64,000 nt of DNA, from positions 71,022-135,021 of the forward strand of contig CAXAUZ010000009.1 of NCBI GenBank assembly GCA_963972525.1, in the 5' to 3' direction. The stretch is from Salinilacustrithrix sp003476595 (lineage in GTDB: Bacteria > Actinomycetota > Acidimicrobiia > Acidimicrobiales > Salinilacustritrichaceae). Shown here one piece after another: positions 12,612 through 21,120 of the stretch. A model generated the notes under the pieces. It was not told where the DNA came from, did not search any database, and saw nothing but the letters and a program-made list of their open reading frames with translations. Position 1 is the stretch's first letter, and the number at the start of each line of letters is the position of its first letter. A program made the position numbers and the translations under genes.

Positions 12612-13256
12612 CTACGACGTCGGTTCGGCGCCACCGAGCTTGCGCTCGAGGCGAAGGACCTCGGCGCGTGCCCGCTCGAGCCGGGCCCGCGCTGCTGTGT
12701 CCGGTCCCGGTACTGCGGGGACGGCAGGTGAATCGCCGACCTGTCCGACGGCCCGGGCAGCGACGATCGCTGAGGGGTCCATGCCGCAGCTCGGGCAGCG
12801 GCTCAGCGTGAACGCTGCTGCCGCGGCCTTGTGGCTGAGGTGGGCGGAGCGCTCGACGACGCAGCCGCAGAACAGGCGCAGTCGCCAGCGCACGAGCTCG
12901 TGGTCGGCGGGTCGGCGCTGCGCAAGCGTCTCGAAGACCCGGCGTGCGTTCGCAGCGACCGGTGCGGGCGTGGCGGTGCCGAGAGACGGGCCGAGTTGCT
13001 GCCAGTTGCCTCCGTCGGCTCGGGCGGGGAACACCTGCTCGCCGGGGTGGACGTGGCCGACGCCGCCGTCGTCCGCGCCGTGGCAGTGGCTGAGGTACCG
13101 GCCGGCACGATCTCCGAGGACGATCTCGTGGAAGTGGGTGCGCTGCAGGGCAGCGTGGGTGCTCTCGGCATCGCGCTGCGCCGCCGTGGCCGCTCGTCCG
13201 AGCACATGCTCGCCGTCCGGATCGCCAAACGCCTCGTAGCCGTCGAGCACCGTCAC
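12612..13256 (-). CDS. Hypothetical protein with Cys/His clusters, about 214 aa
   Basis: The convincing part begins VTVLDGYEAFGDPDGEHV and runs to a C-terminal coiled-coil-like tail (ARARLERARAEVLRLERKL). Near the C-terminus are FCGCVVERSAHLSHKAA and LSRCPSCGMDPSAIVAARAVG, suggestive of a zinc-binding or helix-turn-helix-like region. GTG at 13256 is my choice because the codons before it look non-coding and GGAACAGG lies about 11 bases upstream; the frame stays open to 13445. Function unknown. Confidence 0.5.
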   Translation of the reverse strand: MTVLDGYEAFGDPDGEHVLGRAATAAQRDAESTHAALQRTHFHEIVLGDRAGRYLSHCHGADDGGVGHVHPGEQVFPARADGGNWQQLGPSLGTATPAPVAANARRVFETLAQRRPADHELVRWRLRLFCGCVVERSAHLSHKAAAAAFTLSRCPSCGMDPSAIVAARAVGQVGDSPAVPAVPGPDTAARARLERARAEVLRLERKLGGAEPTS

Positions 13257-13855
13257 CAACGCTACGCCTGTTCCGATGATCTGTTCGGGACACCGAGATT
13301 CGCGCGCTGGCGGCCATGGGCTCGGCGGTGGTCCGCGGCGTGTCCGAGCGCGCGCTTCCGGCCAGTTGGCCACAGACCGTGACCGCCACTCGGTCGGGCC
13401 GCTCGCGCTGCGGCTGGAGAACGCCAGATAGCTGCGACAAGCCACCGGCGACCGGGGGCCTCGAATCGTGTCCGCGACCGGCCCCTCGGTCCGGCCCCCT
13501 CGTCCGTTCTGGGCAGCCGAGAACGGACCCGGCGCGGTCGGTGACTGCCCGGTTCACCTCGGGCGTAGTTACCGGGCAGTCGAGGACGTCGCTGACGGCG
13601 TTGCTGGCTGCCCAGAACGGCAGCCGCCCCGACTGCCGGCTCGTGCGGCACGATCCTCGCCGGCTATCACCGTTCACCCGGGCTAGCGCCCCACGCTGCG
13701 TGCTGGCGTCCCCGGGCACGCAGTGTCCGGGCAGGTTCCGGTGGCCGCCGACAGGCGAGACCGCCTCGAACCGGGGCCGCCGCTGTGGGTTTGCCCACAG
13801 CCGCCCGTCCCTGAAGGTCTGGCAGTGTCGTAGTACATGAGCGGGGAGATGGTGA
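13257..13855. other. Intergenic region rich in inverted repeats
   Basis: No supported gene in about 600 bases. It contains several perfect inverted repeats (see 13502-13620), a GCGTGC/GCACGC hairpin at 13698-13721 and a CTGTGGG/CCCACAG hairpin at 13782-13799. The right end carries the ribosome binding site GGGGAG for the gene at 13856. Confidence 0.5.
13502..13620. repeat. Nested inverted repeats
   Basis: Three perfect pairs: 9-base arms 13502-13510/13520-13528 (GTCCGTTCT), 11-base arms 13543-13553/13571-13581 (GACTGCCCGGT), and 15-base arms 13504-13518/13606-13620 (CCGTTCTGGGCAGCC). The first and third overlap, so alternative foldings compete. No coding potential explains them. Confidence 0.7.
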
Positions 13856-15541
13856 GTGCCTGACGAAGATCGACCCACCGGCATGACGTCGGAAGGTCCT
13901 AGCGGAGCGGACGAAGACGCAGGCGTAGACGATTTCGACCCCGCGTCCGAACCGCTGGAGGTCAGCGGACTGTGGTTCTTCCTGCCGCTCCCGCACTCGA
14001 TCGGACTTCCCCACGGCTGGCGCTCGGTCGCGCCGAAGACAGACGCGGAGGTCGATCGGTTCGACGACCTTGTTCGGGGTGTGACGTTCCGTAGCTCGCT
14101 GGTGGTTCATCAGCTGACGCCGCACATGGATCCGTTTTCGACCGCCACCGCAGAGCTGCTGACGTATGCCTCTGCGGTAATGGCTGACGTGGACCCATCG
14201 GAGGCACCACCCGAGATCGCGCTCTTGAGTGACCCGGAGAGCCCGTTGCGCCCGGGCGTAACTGTCATGGAGGTGATGGTGCCGGAGACCGGCGTCACCG
14301 AGGAGGAGATCGAGGCCGCGCTTGACGTTGCGCTGGAGCACGTCCGGCGGGTGCAGCGTGCTGTCGCCGTGGCAACGCAGGAGCCCATCCGTCTGATCGC
14401 CCGAGAGACGCTTCCGATCTCGGTGCCCACCTTTCGCGCCACGGCGTTCAAGCACATCCCGGGCCAACCGGTGCGCAAGCCGGAGGTCGAAGAATCAGTC
14501 CTTTGGTTCGTGCCTCGGAGCGCGCCGCCGGCGGCCTTGGGAGTCGCAGCGGAGACCTACGACGACGAAACACTGGCCAAGCTCGATGTGGCGCACAGCC
14601 GGGCCCTCGATGCCAACCCTTTCTTCCTCTACACAGACCTCCGCCGGGAAGCCTTCGTGCAGCGGTACTTCGATGGGAACCCGCGCATGACGCTGCTCGC
14701 CCTCGCCACCTCCGGCGAGGTCCTGCTCGACACGATCCTCATGAGCATGCTGTGGGAGGAGCATGTCGACCCAGCGGAGGTGGTCGCGTACTTCGACCGC
14801 AAGCAAGGCCACACCGCAAGGGTGGCCCGGTTCATCGCACCCCGGATCGGTGGTGGTTGGGACGCCTCAGCGGTGTCACCCGCGGGCGACTACCTGCGAA
14901 ACCTGGTGCGGCTTCGCCACCGTGTCATCCATGCCGGCCACAACCCAACCGGCGCTGAGCTTGATACCGCGTGGGCGGCGCTGTTCGCTCTGGAGCATTA
15001 CCTCGGTGATCGACTCGCCGCTGATCCCAACCTCCGGAAGTACACCCGCACCGCTGTCGGCTGGATGGGCGACGCGGGCCTGCGCAAGCGTGACCGGTTC
15101 ACGAGACACGTCAAGACGTTGATGGACGACGAGACCGAGCCGAACTGGGACACCACCTTCGCGACGTGGCGCAGGCACGTCGACCGCCAGCTCGACCCAG
15201 CACCGCCGCCGCCCGGGCGCGACCACTCGCAGGTGATGGCCTTCGCTGAGCTGCTCGAGGATTCGACGATCCGGTGGAGCCTTTACGACGAATCAACCTT
15301 GTATGGCGCTGTCGTGGAAGCCTCGGACGTCGCCGCGCCCGCTCAGATCGAGAGCTTCCTGCGGTCGGTGGACGCAGTCCAGGCGGAGTACCCGGACCGA
15401 GACCACCCCATCCGGTCCAGAATCCTCGGCCCGCAACCACCCCCAGCAGACACCGAGTGGCAGCCGGCATACGAGCTGTTTCCCGACCTCGGGATCTTCC
15501 CCGGCACGCGTACGCCCTCACCGCCCGACGGGTTGCCGTAG
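13856..15541 (+). CDS. Large hypothetical protein with a HEPN-like motif, 561 aa
   Basis: GTG at 13856 has GGGGAG seven bases upstream. The first 45 residues are acidic and probably disordered; the rest looks globular. In the C-terminal half the segment YLRNLVRLRHRVIHAGHNPTG, followed by a helix ending LEHYLGDRLAA, fits the R-x4-H signature and helix arrangement of HEPN-type domains, which are often RNases or helical scaffolds in stress and defence proteins. Homologues of unknown function with this tail occur in mobile regions. No partner nucleotidyltransferase is beside it. Function is not established. Confidence 0.6.
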   Translation: MPDEDRPTGMTSEGPSGADEDAGVDDFDPASEPLEVSGLWFFLPLPHSIGLPHGWRSVAPKTDAEVDRFDDLVRGVTFRSSLVVHQLTPHMDPFSTATAELLTYASAVMADVDPSEAPPEIALLSDPESPLRPGVTVMEVMVPETGVTEEEIEAALDVALEHVRRVQRAVAVATQEPIRLIARETLPISVPTFRATAFKHIPGQPVRKPEVEESVLWFVPRSAPPAALGVAAETYDDETLAKLDVAHSRALDANPFFLYTDLRREAFVQRYFDGNPRMTLLALATSGEVLLDTILMSMLWEEHVDPAEVVAYFDRKQGHTARVARFIAPRIGGGWDASAVSPAGDYLRNLVRLRHRVIHAGHNPTGAELDTAWAALFALEHYLGDRLAADPNLRKYTRTAVGWMGDAGLRKRDRFTRHVKTLMDDETEPNWDTTFATWRRHVDRQLDPAPPPPGRDHSQVMAFAELLEDSTIRWSLYDESTLYGAVVEASDVAAPAQIESFLRSVDAVQAEYPDRDHPIRSRILGPQPPPADTEWQPAYELFPDLGIFPGTRTPSPPDGLP

Positions 15542-15805
15542 CGAGCCGAGACCACCAGGTGGCAGCTCGGGGGCGCCGACCGGCAGCGCATGCAGCCGGG
15601 CGCCGAAGATGACAGGCGTTGACGTCAGCCGTTCACAGGCGTCGAGGACTCCTTCGAGTGCGTCGAGCGCTGCCGGGAAGGCGTGCGCCGGAGAGCGGCT
15701 GTAGCCGCTGACGAGCCGTTGCCGGTGCGGCAGTGCGATGGTCCCCGCCCTCCGGCGGAGCGACGCTGCTGACGCATAGGGCCGGCTCGTCCGCGCACCG
15801 CCCAC
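15518..15805 (-). CDS. Possible small hypothetical protein or gene fragment
   Basis: The C-terminal two thirds (LVSGYSRSPAHAFPAALDALEGVLDAC...) have protein-like composition and GC-rich third positions, but the first 25 residues look like noise and no ribosome binding site is visible. It overlaps the end of the previous gene by 24 bases. It may be the remnant of a longer gene. The remaining bases to 15910 show nothing. Confidence 0.3.
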   Translation of the reverse strand: MGGARTSRPYASAASLRRRAGTIALPHRQRLVSGYSRSPAHAFPAALDALEGVLDACERLTSTPVIFGARLHALPVGAPELPPGGLGSLRQPVGR

Positions 15806-15917
15806 CAGAGAAGCGGTTCATCGGGGCGGCTTCCCGAGCTCAGCGCCGGCGAGCCCGACCGGCCGGGCAACGGCACATCTCCGACGATGCCGAGTCGGGT
15901 GTCGCGGTGATGGGTGC

Positions 15918-15943
15918 AACGTTCAGGGCGCGCTGCACGACTA
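15918..15943 (+). promoter_or_regulatory. ECF-type promoter, probably autoregulatory
   Basis: GCAACGTT (AAC at 15918-15920) is followed after 17 bases by CGACTA (15938-15943). This AAC-N16/17-CG.CTA layout is typical of promoters read by ECF sigma factors. The predicted start of transcription falls at about 15950, on or beside the GTG codons of the sigma gene, so the mRNA would be leaderless. Confidence 0.5.
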
Positions 15944-15944
15944 T

Positions 15945-16415
15945 GTGGTTGTGAGAGCCGAGGCAGGACAAGAACTCGACGAGTCGCTCGAGACGCTGTA
16001 CGTGGAGCGGTACGAGGGACTCGTGCGCCTCGGGTACCTGCTGACCGGCAGCCGTGGCGACGGGGAAGATCTCGCCCAGACCGCCTTCGCATCGCTCGCC
16101 CAGTCCTGGAACGACGTCCGATCGCCACGCGCCTACCTCCGCCAGGCAGTCGTGAACCGCGCCGCCGACCTGCACCGCCGCTCCGGCCGACAACTACCAG
16201 CACGCCCGGAAGTGCTCGTCGGTGAACCGATCGTCGACGAGACATGGGACGCCGTGCAGCAGCTCTCCGAGACCCAGCGCACCGTCGTCGTGTTGCGCTT
16301 ATACGAGGACCTGTCTCTCGTGGACATCGCAGAACTGCTCGGGCGCCCAGAAAGCACAGTGCGCTCGGACCTGCGCCGGGCCCTCCTCCGCCTACGCAAG
16401 GAGTTCGACCGATGA
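15945..16415 (+). CDS. ECF-family RNA polymerase sigma factor, about 156 aa
   Basis: Region 2 is seen as LYVERYEGLVRLGYLLTGSR and GDGEDLAQTAFASLAQSW; region 4 as QLSETQRTVVVLRLYEDLSL and DIAELLGRPESTVRSDLRRAL, a clear helix-turn-helix for the -35 element. Length and order match SigE/SigM-type ECF factors of actinobacteria. It directs polymerase to a small stress regulon. GTG at 15945 or 15951 could be the start; both sit at the predicted transcription start. The next gene overlaps its stop by ATGA and encodes a membrane protein, the usual place of an anti-sigma factor. Confidence 0.85.
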   Translation: MVVRAEAGQELDESLETLYVERYEGLVRLGYLLTGSRGDGEDLAQTAFASLAQSWNDVRSPRAYLRQAVVNRAADLHRRSGRQLPARPEVLVGEPIVDETWDAVQQLSETQRTVVVLRLYEDLSLVDIAELLGRPESTVRSDLRRALLRLRKEFDR

Positions 16416-17131
16416 ACACCGACTTGGACACCCTGGAGGCCGAACTCGGCGACCGCCTTCGCCACACGCTCCGAACCGTCGCCGACCAGCCGATCGTTCA
16501 CGACGCTCCTCTGCTTGTACGGCGGCGGTGGCGTCGAGTTGTCGCGATCACGGCTGCTGCGCTCATCGCTGTTGGGACGGCGGCGGCGTTCATGGCCCAG
16601 AACGAGGACGCCATCGTCGAGCTACCCACCGATCGGGCGCTGATGACCGGGGAAGCGGCGTCGGGCGAATGGTGGCTCTTCCCCACCGATGCCGTCATCG
16701 ACGGTTGCCCCTCAGTCACGGCCGGAGTCGTTCTGGTCGCCGAGGAGATCAACCGCCCCGGCGCCGAGCTCAACGCCGGCGGAGTCGTCTACGGCGAACC
16801 CCCGACGTCTGCGACAGCCTGCGCGCCCCACGACGAGCAGACCTGGCTCCAGGACCCGAGCCGCGCCGACGTCGGACACTCCCGTCTCGGGGTCGAGCGC
16901 TCCGCCACGCCATGGGGCGTCTACGGAACCTTCCACCCAACCATCCGCACAGTCCAAGTGCAGCCCGATGGGGCTGAGCCCTTCGTCGTGGACACGGTCG
17001 CACGTGAAGACCGCCCCGACGGCCCACGATTCGTAGCGTTCACCCTCCCAGCCGACACGGAGTCCGCAGACCTCAGCTTCGTCGACGCCAACGGCACAAC
17101 CGTCGCAGTCATCAACCGCTCGTTCGGCTGA
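16412..17131 (+). CDS. Single-pass membrane protein next to the sigma factor, candidate anti-sigma factor, 239 aa
   Basis: The cytoplasmic N-terminus of about 40 residues (LEAELGDRLRHTLRTVADQP) is followed by RRRWRR, one transmembrane helix at about residues 42-62 and an extracytoplasmic domain. This topology is that of anti-sigma factors and of the membrane proteins commonly paired with SigE-like factors, but no HxxxCxxC zinc motif is present. The outer domain (GEWWLFPTDAVIDGCPS..., ACAPHDEQTWLQ) is not recognised. Start ATG overlaps the sigma gene stop (ATGA). Role as regulator is inferred from position and topology. Confidence 0.65.
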   Translation: MNTDLDTLEAELGDRLRHTLRTVADQPIVHDAPLLVRRRWRRVVAITAAALIAVGTAAAFMAQNEDAIVELPTDRALMTGEAASGEWWLFPTDAVIDGCPSVTAGVVLVAEEINRPGAELNAGGVVYGEPPTSATACAPHDEQTWLQDPSRADVGHSRLGVERSATPWGVYGTFHPTIRTVQVQPDGAEPFVVDTVAREDRPDGPRFVAFTLPADTESADLSFVDANGTTVAVINRSFG

Positions 17132-17291
17132 CCGGCCACACACGCCTCCGGGAAGGGGCGCGCATAGTGCCGGTTCGCAAGCGCCTCTGGCGACCCGGTC
17201 CCAGACGAAGAGGGCACCAGAGAACGCCTAATACACGGGTGATCGTTGAGGTATCCCCGTACATCTCACAGGCGCCGTTGAGGCTGCGGGC

Positions 17292-18353
17292 ATGAACCGT
17301 TTCCCGTGTCTCATCCGCTCGTCGTCGCCATCAGGAGAGACCCGCTACGCGCTGGGTGATCCACTCGTCGATGGCTACCTCCAGTTCGTGGCGGGGAGAT
17401 GCCGGCCGAACACGGTGCGGGCCACCGCCCATGATCTGAAGACGTTCTTCACCGTGATCGACAAGGCCCCGGTCGATGTCGTGGCGGCGGACGTGTTCGA
17501 CTTCCTCGCCCACCAGCGCGGCGACCGAACGGTGGTGCGCATCGTCGACGGCGAGTCTGGTCTGGCGCCGGCGACGATCGCTCGCCGGTTGTCGACGGTG
17601 TCGGGCTTCTACGCCTACCTCGTCGCCCGGGGTGATGCCGGCGTCGACGCCAACCCGGTCCCGCGTGGCCTCGCAACTCGCAAGGGCGGCGGCCGCCAGA
17701 CCCGCACCGTCCCGCTCGTCCGGGTCCGCAAACGGCTCCCGCAGATCTTGTCGCCGGGCGAGGTCGACGCACTGTTCACCGCTCTGCGCACCGCTCGGGA
17801 TCGGGCGATGGTCGCAGCGATGGTGTTCGGCGGCCTGCGCCGCTGCGAGGCCCTGGGCCTGCGCCTCGGTGACATCTGGGTCGGCGACCGGAGCTTGTTC
17901 ATCGAGGAGGGCAAGGGCGGCCACCAGCGCGTGGTCCCGATCTCGCATCAGTTCTTCACCGCCGTCGGCGACTACCTCCACGACGAACGACCTCGCTGCG
18001 ATCACGACTCGGTGTTCGTCGTGTTGAAGGGCCCCCGGCGGGGCCGGCCGCTGTCGGCTGACGGGGTCGACGAGATCCTCACCGGCGCACGCCGTCGGGC
18101 CCGACTGGAGCGGGGCACCTGCCATGAGCTGCGCCACACCTGCCTGACCCGGCTCCGTGAAGCGGGCATGGCCCTGGAGGCGGTCCAGGCCCAGGCTGGT
18201 CACCGCTCGATCGAGTCGACCCGGGTGTATCTGCACCTCACCAACGACTGGCTCGCCGATGAGTACCTGCGCGCATCAGCGGCCATCGACGCCGACCAGG
18301 CCGCCGTTGCTGAGATGCTCGCCATCCAAGACACGACGGTGGTGACCCGATGA
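17292..18353 (+). CDS. Tyrosine recombinase of a Tn554-like pair (TnpA position), 353 aa
   Basis: A canonical tyrosine recombinase: SAM-like core-binding domain at about 25-120, then Arg in GLRRCEALGLRLGD, Lys in EGKGGHQR, H-x-x-R in CHELRHTC, and GHRSIESTRVYLH with the second His and the Tyr nucleophile. ATG at 17292. The gene overlaps the next recombinase by ATGA (18350-18353). Paired recombinases of this kind form the transposition genes of Tn554-like elements, normally followed by a third small gene. Confidence 0.85.
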   Translation: MNRFPCLIRSSSPSGETRYALGDPLVDGYLQFVAGRCRPNTVRATAHDLKTFFTVIDKAPVDVVAADVFDFLAHQRGDRTVVRIVDGESGLAPATIARRLSTVSGFYAYLVARGDAGVDANPVPRGLATRKGGGRQTRTVPLVRVRKRLPQILSPGEVDALFTALRTARDRAMVAAMVFGGLRRCEALGLRLGDIWVGDRSLFIEEGKGGHQRVVPISHQFFTAVGDYLHDERPRCDHDSVFVVLKGPRRGRPLSADGVDEILTGARRRARLERGTCHELRHTCLTRLREAGMALEAVQAQAGHRSIESTRVYLHLTNDWLADEYLRASAAIDADQAAVAEMLAIQDTTVVTR

Positions 18354-19618
18354 CCGCCGCGCCGCAGTGGTCGTCGAACGCGCCCGACAAGATCGCCGAC
18401 GACTGGCAGGCCATCGCCGCTCGAGCGCCTCGGATGGCCTCGACCATGGGCCGCTACCTCACCCAGACCTCGACGTTCCTCGCACCTGCCAGCATCGACG
18501 CCGCGTCCACCGCCTTGCGACAGCTGGCGTTCTGGCTGCTGGAGCACACCGACGTCACCGCCATCGGCGCCGTCACCCGCGACGACATCGAGGACTTCAC
18601 CGTCTGGCTCGCCGACCAGCCCGGCCAGAAAGGACCGCTCCTCTCAGCGAACACGCGCTCCCAGCGCCTGCACATGCTCCGGTCGTTCTTCGCACGGATC
18701 ATCGAGTGGGACTGGGACGACGCACCACGCCGCAACCCGGTCCTCAAGGGCGACGTGCCGCCACGCCCGGACTCGCTGCCCAAGTTCCTCGACGACGACG
18801 CTGCCGCCAAGCTCATGGCCACGGCCCGCGCCGCCACCGACCCGCGAGACCGGCTCGTCGTCGAGCTGCTCGCCCGGACCGGCCTGCGAGCAAGGGAAGC
18901 GACCGGACTCGACGCCGATGCCGTCGTGCGCGTCGGCGACGGGCACTGGCTACGCGTCCCGGTCGGCAAGCTCCGCAACGACCGCTTCGTTCCGCTCCAC
19001 CCACAGCTCGTCGAGCTGCTCGACGACTGGTGCTCCACCAACATCGACCACATCCGCTCGCACCGGCGGCTCATCGCCGACCACCGCGGCACGCTCAGCT
19101 ACGACGCGCTCCTGCGAATCGTGAAGCGCATCGCCAAGCGGGCCGGGATCGGACACGTTCACCCGCACCAACTCCGCCACACCCTCGCCACCCAGGCCAT
19201 CAACCGCGGCATGCGCCTCGAGGCCATCGCCGCGCTGCTCGGGCACCGCAGCATGCGCATGACCCTGACCTACGCCCGCATCGCCGACCGAGTCGTCGCC
19301 GACGAATACGCAGCCGTCACCGCACAGCTCGACTCCATCTACGGGCCCACCATCGAAGCCAGCCTCGAGCCCGCCAACATGGCTCGGCTCCGTCGCGAAG
19401 CCCACGCCCGCATGCTCGGCAACGGCCTCTGCACCCGACCCGTCGAGCTCGACTGCCGCATGGAATCCGCCTGCGAGACCTGCAGCTACTTCTCCACCGG
19501 ACCCGAGTTCGTGCCCGTCCTGCTCCGCCAACGAGACCACGCCCGCGACCACGACCAGCCCGACCGCGCTGCGCTCTTCGACAGCCTCATCACCCGCGCC
19601 ACCGAGGAGCCCGCTTGA
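18350..19618 (+). CDS. Tyrosine recombinase of a Tn554-like pair (TnpB position), 422 aa
   Basis: The catalytic set is Arg in RTGLRAREATGL, Lys in VGKLRNDRFV, H-x-x-R in HPHQLRHTLAT, GHRSMRMTLTYARI with His and Tyr. After the catalytic core a C-terminal extension carries a Cys cluster (GLCTRP, DCRMESACETCSYF), a feature of TnpB-like recombinases. It is translationally coupled to 17292-18353. Three-gene sets normally continue with a short helical protein (TnpC or DUF6262 type); none is found here, so the element looks incomplete or truncated on its right side. Confidence 0.85.
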   Translation: MTAAPQWSSNAPDKIADDWQAIAARAPRMASTMGRYLTQTSTFLAPASIDAASTALRQLAFWLLEHTDVTAIGAVTRDDIEDFTVWLADQPGQKGPLLSANTRSQRLHMLRSFFARIIEWDWDDAPRRNPVLKGDVPPRPDSLPKFLDDDAAAKLMATARAATDPRDRLVVELLARTGLRAREATGLDADAVVRVGDGHWLRVPVGKLRNDRFVPLHPQLVELLDDWCSTNIDHIRSHRRLIADHRGTLSYDALLRIVKRIAKRAGIGHVHPHQLRHTLATQAINRGMRLEAIAALLGHRSMRMTLTYARIADRVVADEYAAVTAQLDSIYGPTIEASLEPANMARLRREAHARMLGNGLCTRPVELDCRMESACETCSYFSTGPEFVPVLLRQRDHARDHDQPDRAALFDSLITRATEEPA

Positions 19619-20085
19619 CACCGATCACCCGTATAACGCCCCTTCTGGATGGGGAACCGGATGCAGTTGGCGGCCCAGCGACACCACGTTCCGTGACAGT
19701 CACGGCGGTGGTTCTGATGGCCGCTGCGCATAGGTTCCCGCTGGCCACTGACAGCTCGGGCCGGCATGGGGCGGTCGGTCCGAGGCTGCCGACTCCCGGG
19801 CCCAGCAGCCGGGATCGCTACGGCCCCGGCACTTCCCACACAGTCCCCACGGTTCCGTCTCGACGCGGCCGGATTGAGCCCTCTCCCCGGGGAGCTCTGC
19901 GCCGCCACGCCCCGGAGCTCGAAGCCGTCCTGGAAGGTCTCATCGGCGAGGCGCACGGCGGCGCGTTGGAGGTCGCCAACGCCCAGGACGGCGTCCGACG
20001 GGTGCTGGACCTCATGGGGTTCCGACCGGCAGCACCGCCCTCCTGATCGGGCCCATGACGATCGGATCGCCACCGGCACCCGCCG
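19619..20085. other. Junction between mobile genes and the catabolic cluster
   Basis: About 470 bases without an intact gene. The right part contains an open 3' fragment (19888-20046). No terminal inverted repeat or target duplication could be recognised by eye. Confidence 0.4.
19888..20046 (+). pseudogene. 3' remnant of an unidentified gene
   Basis: The frame reading ALRRHAPELEAVLEGLIGEA and then ALEVANAQDGVRRVLDLMGF, ending in TGA at 20044-20046, has normal coding composition, while the same frame upstream of 19888 looks random. No start or ribosome binding site is seen. It is probably the C-terminal end of a gene cut by insertion or deletion next to the recombinase pair. Family not recognised. 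Confidence 0.35.
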
Positions 20086-21120
20086 TCAGGGGCGCAGGGC
20101 GCCCTCGCGGTCGCCGACGGTCGACGCAGCCATCGACGGGCGGAGCTCACGAGGGCCCATCAGCTTGTCGACCAGGTGCTGGCCGGCGGTGACGGGACCG
20201 TAGCGGGAGGGCCGGTCGGCGGTCACGCACGTCGGCAGCGGCTCGACCAGGGCATCGGCGTCGGCCTCGTGGAAGAACGCTACGGAGCGCCGCAGCGCCG
20301 GGCCGCCGTCGTCTACCGGCGGGGGTGCGACCCGGTGCAACGTGGAGCGCCACCGGTCGTTGGTCCACTGGGCGAGCAGGTCACCGAGGTTGACCAGCAG
20401 GCAGCTCTCCTCCGGGACGACCGACGTCCAGGCGCCGTCCGGCCCGACGATCTCCAGCCCGGGCACCGGGTCGGCGTACAGCACCGTGAGCACGCCGTAG
20501 TCGGTGTGCGCGCCCATCCGCTGCTGGCCGGGCGAGGGCGCCGGCGCACCGGCCGACCGCTCGTACCAGTTGACCCGCATGACGTCCGGCGATCGGCCGG
20601 TGTGCTTCTCGAAGAAGTCCCAGGGCACCCCCAGCGCGGTCGCCATGATCGAGGTGAGGCGGTGGGCCACCGCCTCGACCTCCCGCCAGTAGGCGAGCAG
20701 GGCGTCGCGGAAGCCGACGTCGCCCTCGGGCCAGAGGTTCGGTGCGAAGAATCGGTGCTGCTCGGCGACGTGGACGGGGTCGTCGGGGTCGAACTCGTGA
20801 CCGATGTTGAACGCCTCGAAGAGGTCGGGCGGGGCGTCGACACCCAGGCTGTAGGCCAGCGACTCGGATCCGAGCGGCGCCCAGCCACGGTTGATCTCCG
20901 TCGACGGCGGACGGCAGCTGCGCTTCACCGAGTCGGGGCCGTGGAAGAAGCGCTCCGCCGCCTCCAGCATCGCATCGAGCACATCAGGGGCGATGCCGTG
21001 GCCGGCGAGCTGCAGGAACCCCACCCGTCGACATGCGTCGTCCACCTGCTCGGCGACGCGGTCGAGTGCCGGGCCCTGCGCCTCGCAGCCGGTGATGTCG
21101 ATGACGGGGACGGTGGTCAT
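20086..21120 (-). CDS. Isopenicillin-N-synthase-like non-heme Fe(II)/2-oxoglutarate oxygenase, 344 aa
   Basis: Oxidises an unknown small substrate with O2 and probably 2-oxoglutarate. The N-terminal DIOX_N region (VPVIDITGCEAQ, GFLQLAGHGI) is followed by the jelly-roll core with Fe ligands His205-x-Asp207 (MGAHTDYGVLTV) and His262 (RSTLHRV) and the co-substrate anchor Arg277-x-Ser279 (RRSVAFF). ATG at 21120 overlaps the stop of the upstream oxygenase (ATGA). It is the last gene of a minus-strand operon running from the BMP lipoprotein gene at 27635. Hydroxylation or N-demethylation of a purine-like compound would suit the context. Confidence 0.85.
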   Translation of the reverse strand: MTTVPVIDITGCEAQGPALDRVAEQVDDACRRVGFLQLAGHGIAPDVLDAMLEAAERFFHGPDSVKRSCRPPSTEINRGWAPLGSESLAYSLGVDAPPDLFEAFNIGHEFDPDDPVHVAEQHRFFAPNLWPEGDVGFRDALLAYWREVEAVAHRLTSIMATALGVPWDFFEKHTGRSPDVMRVNWYERSAGAPAPSPGQQRMGAHTDYGVLTVLYADPVPGLEIVGPDGAWTSVVPEESCLLVNLGDLLAQWTNDRWRSTLHRVAPPPVDDGGPALRRSVAFFHEADADALVEPLPTCVTADRPSRYGPVTAGQHLVDKLMGPRELRPSMAASTVGDREGALRP

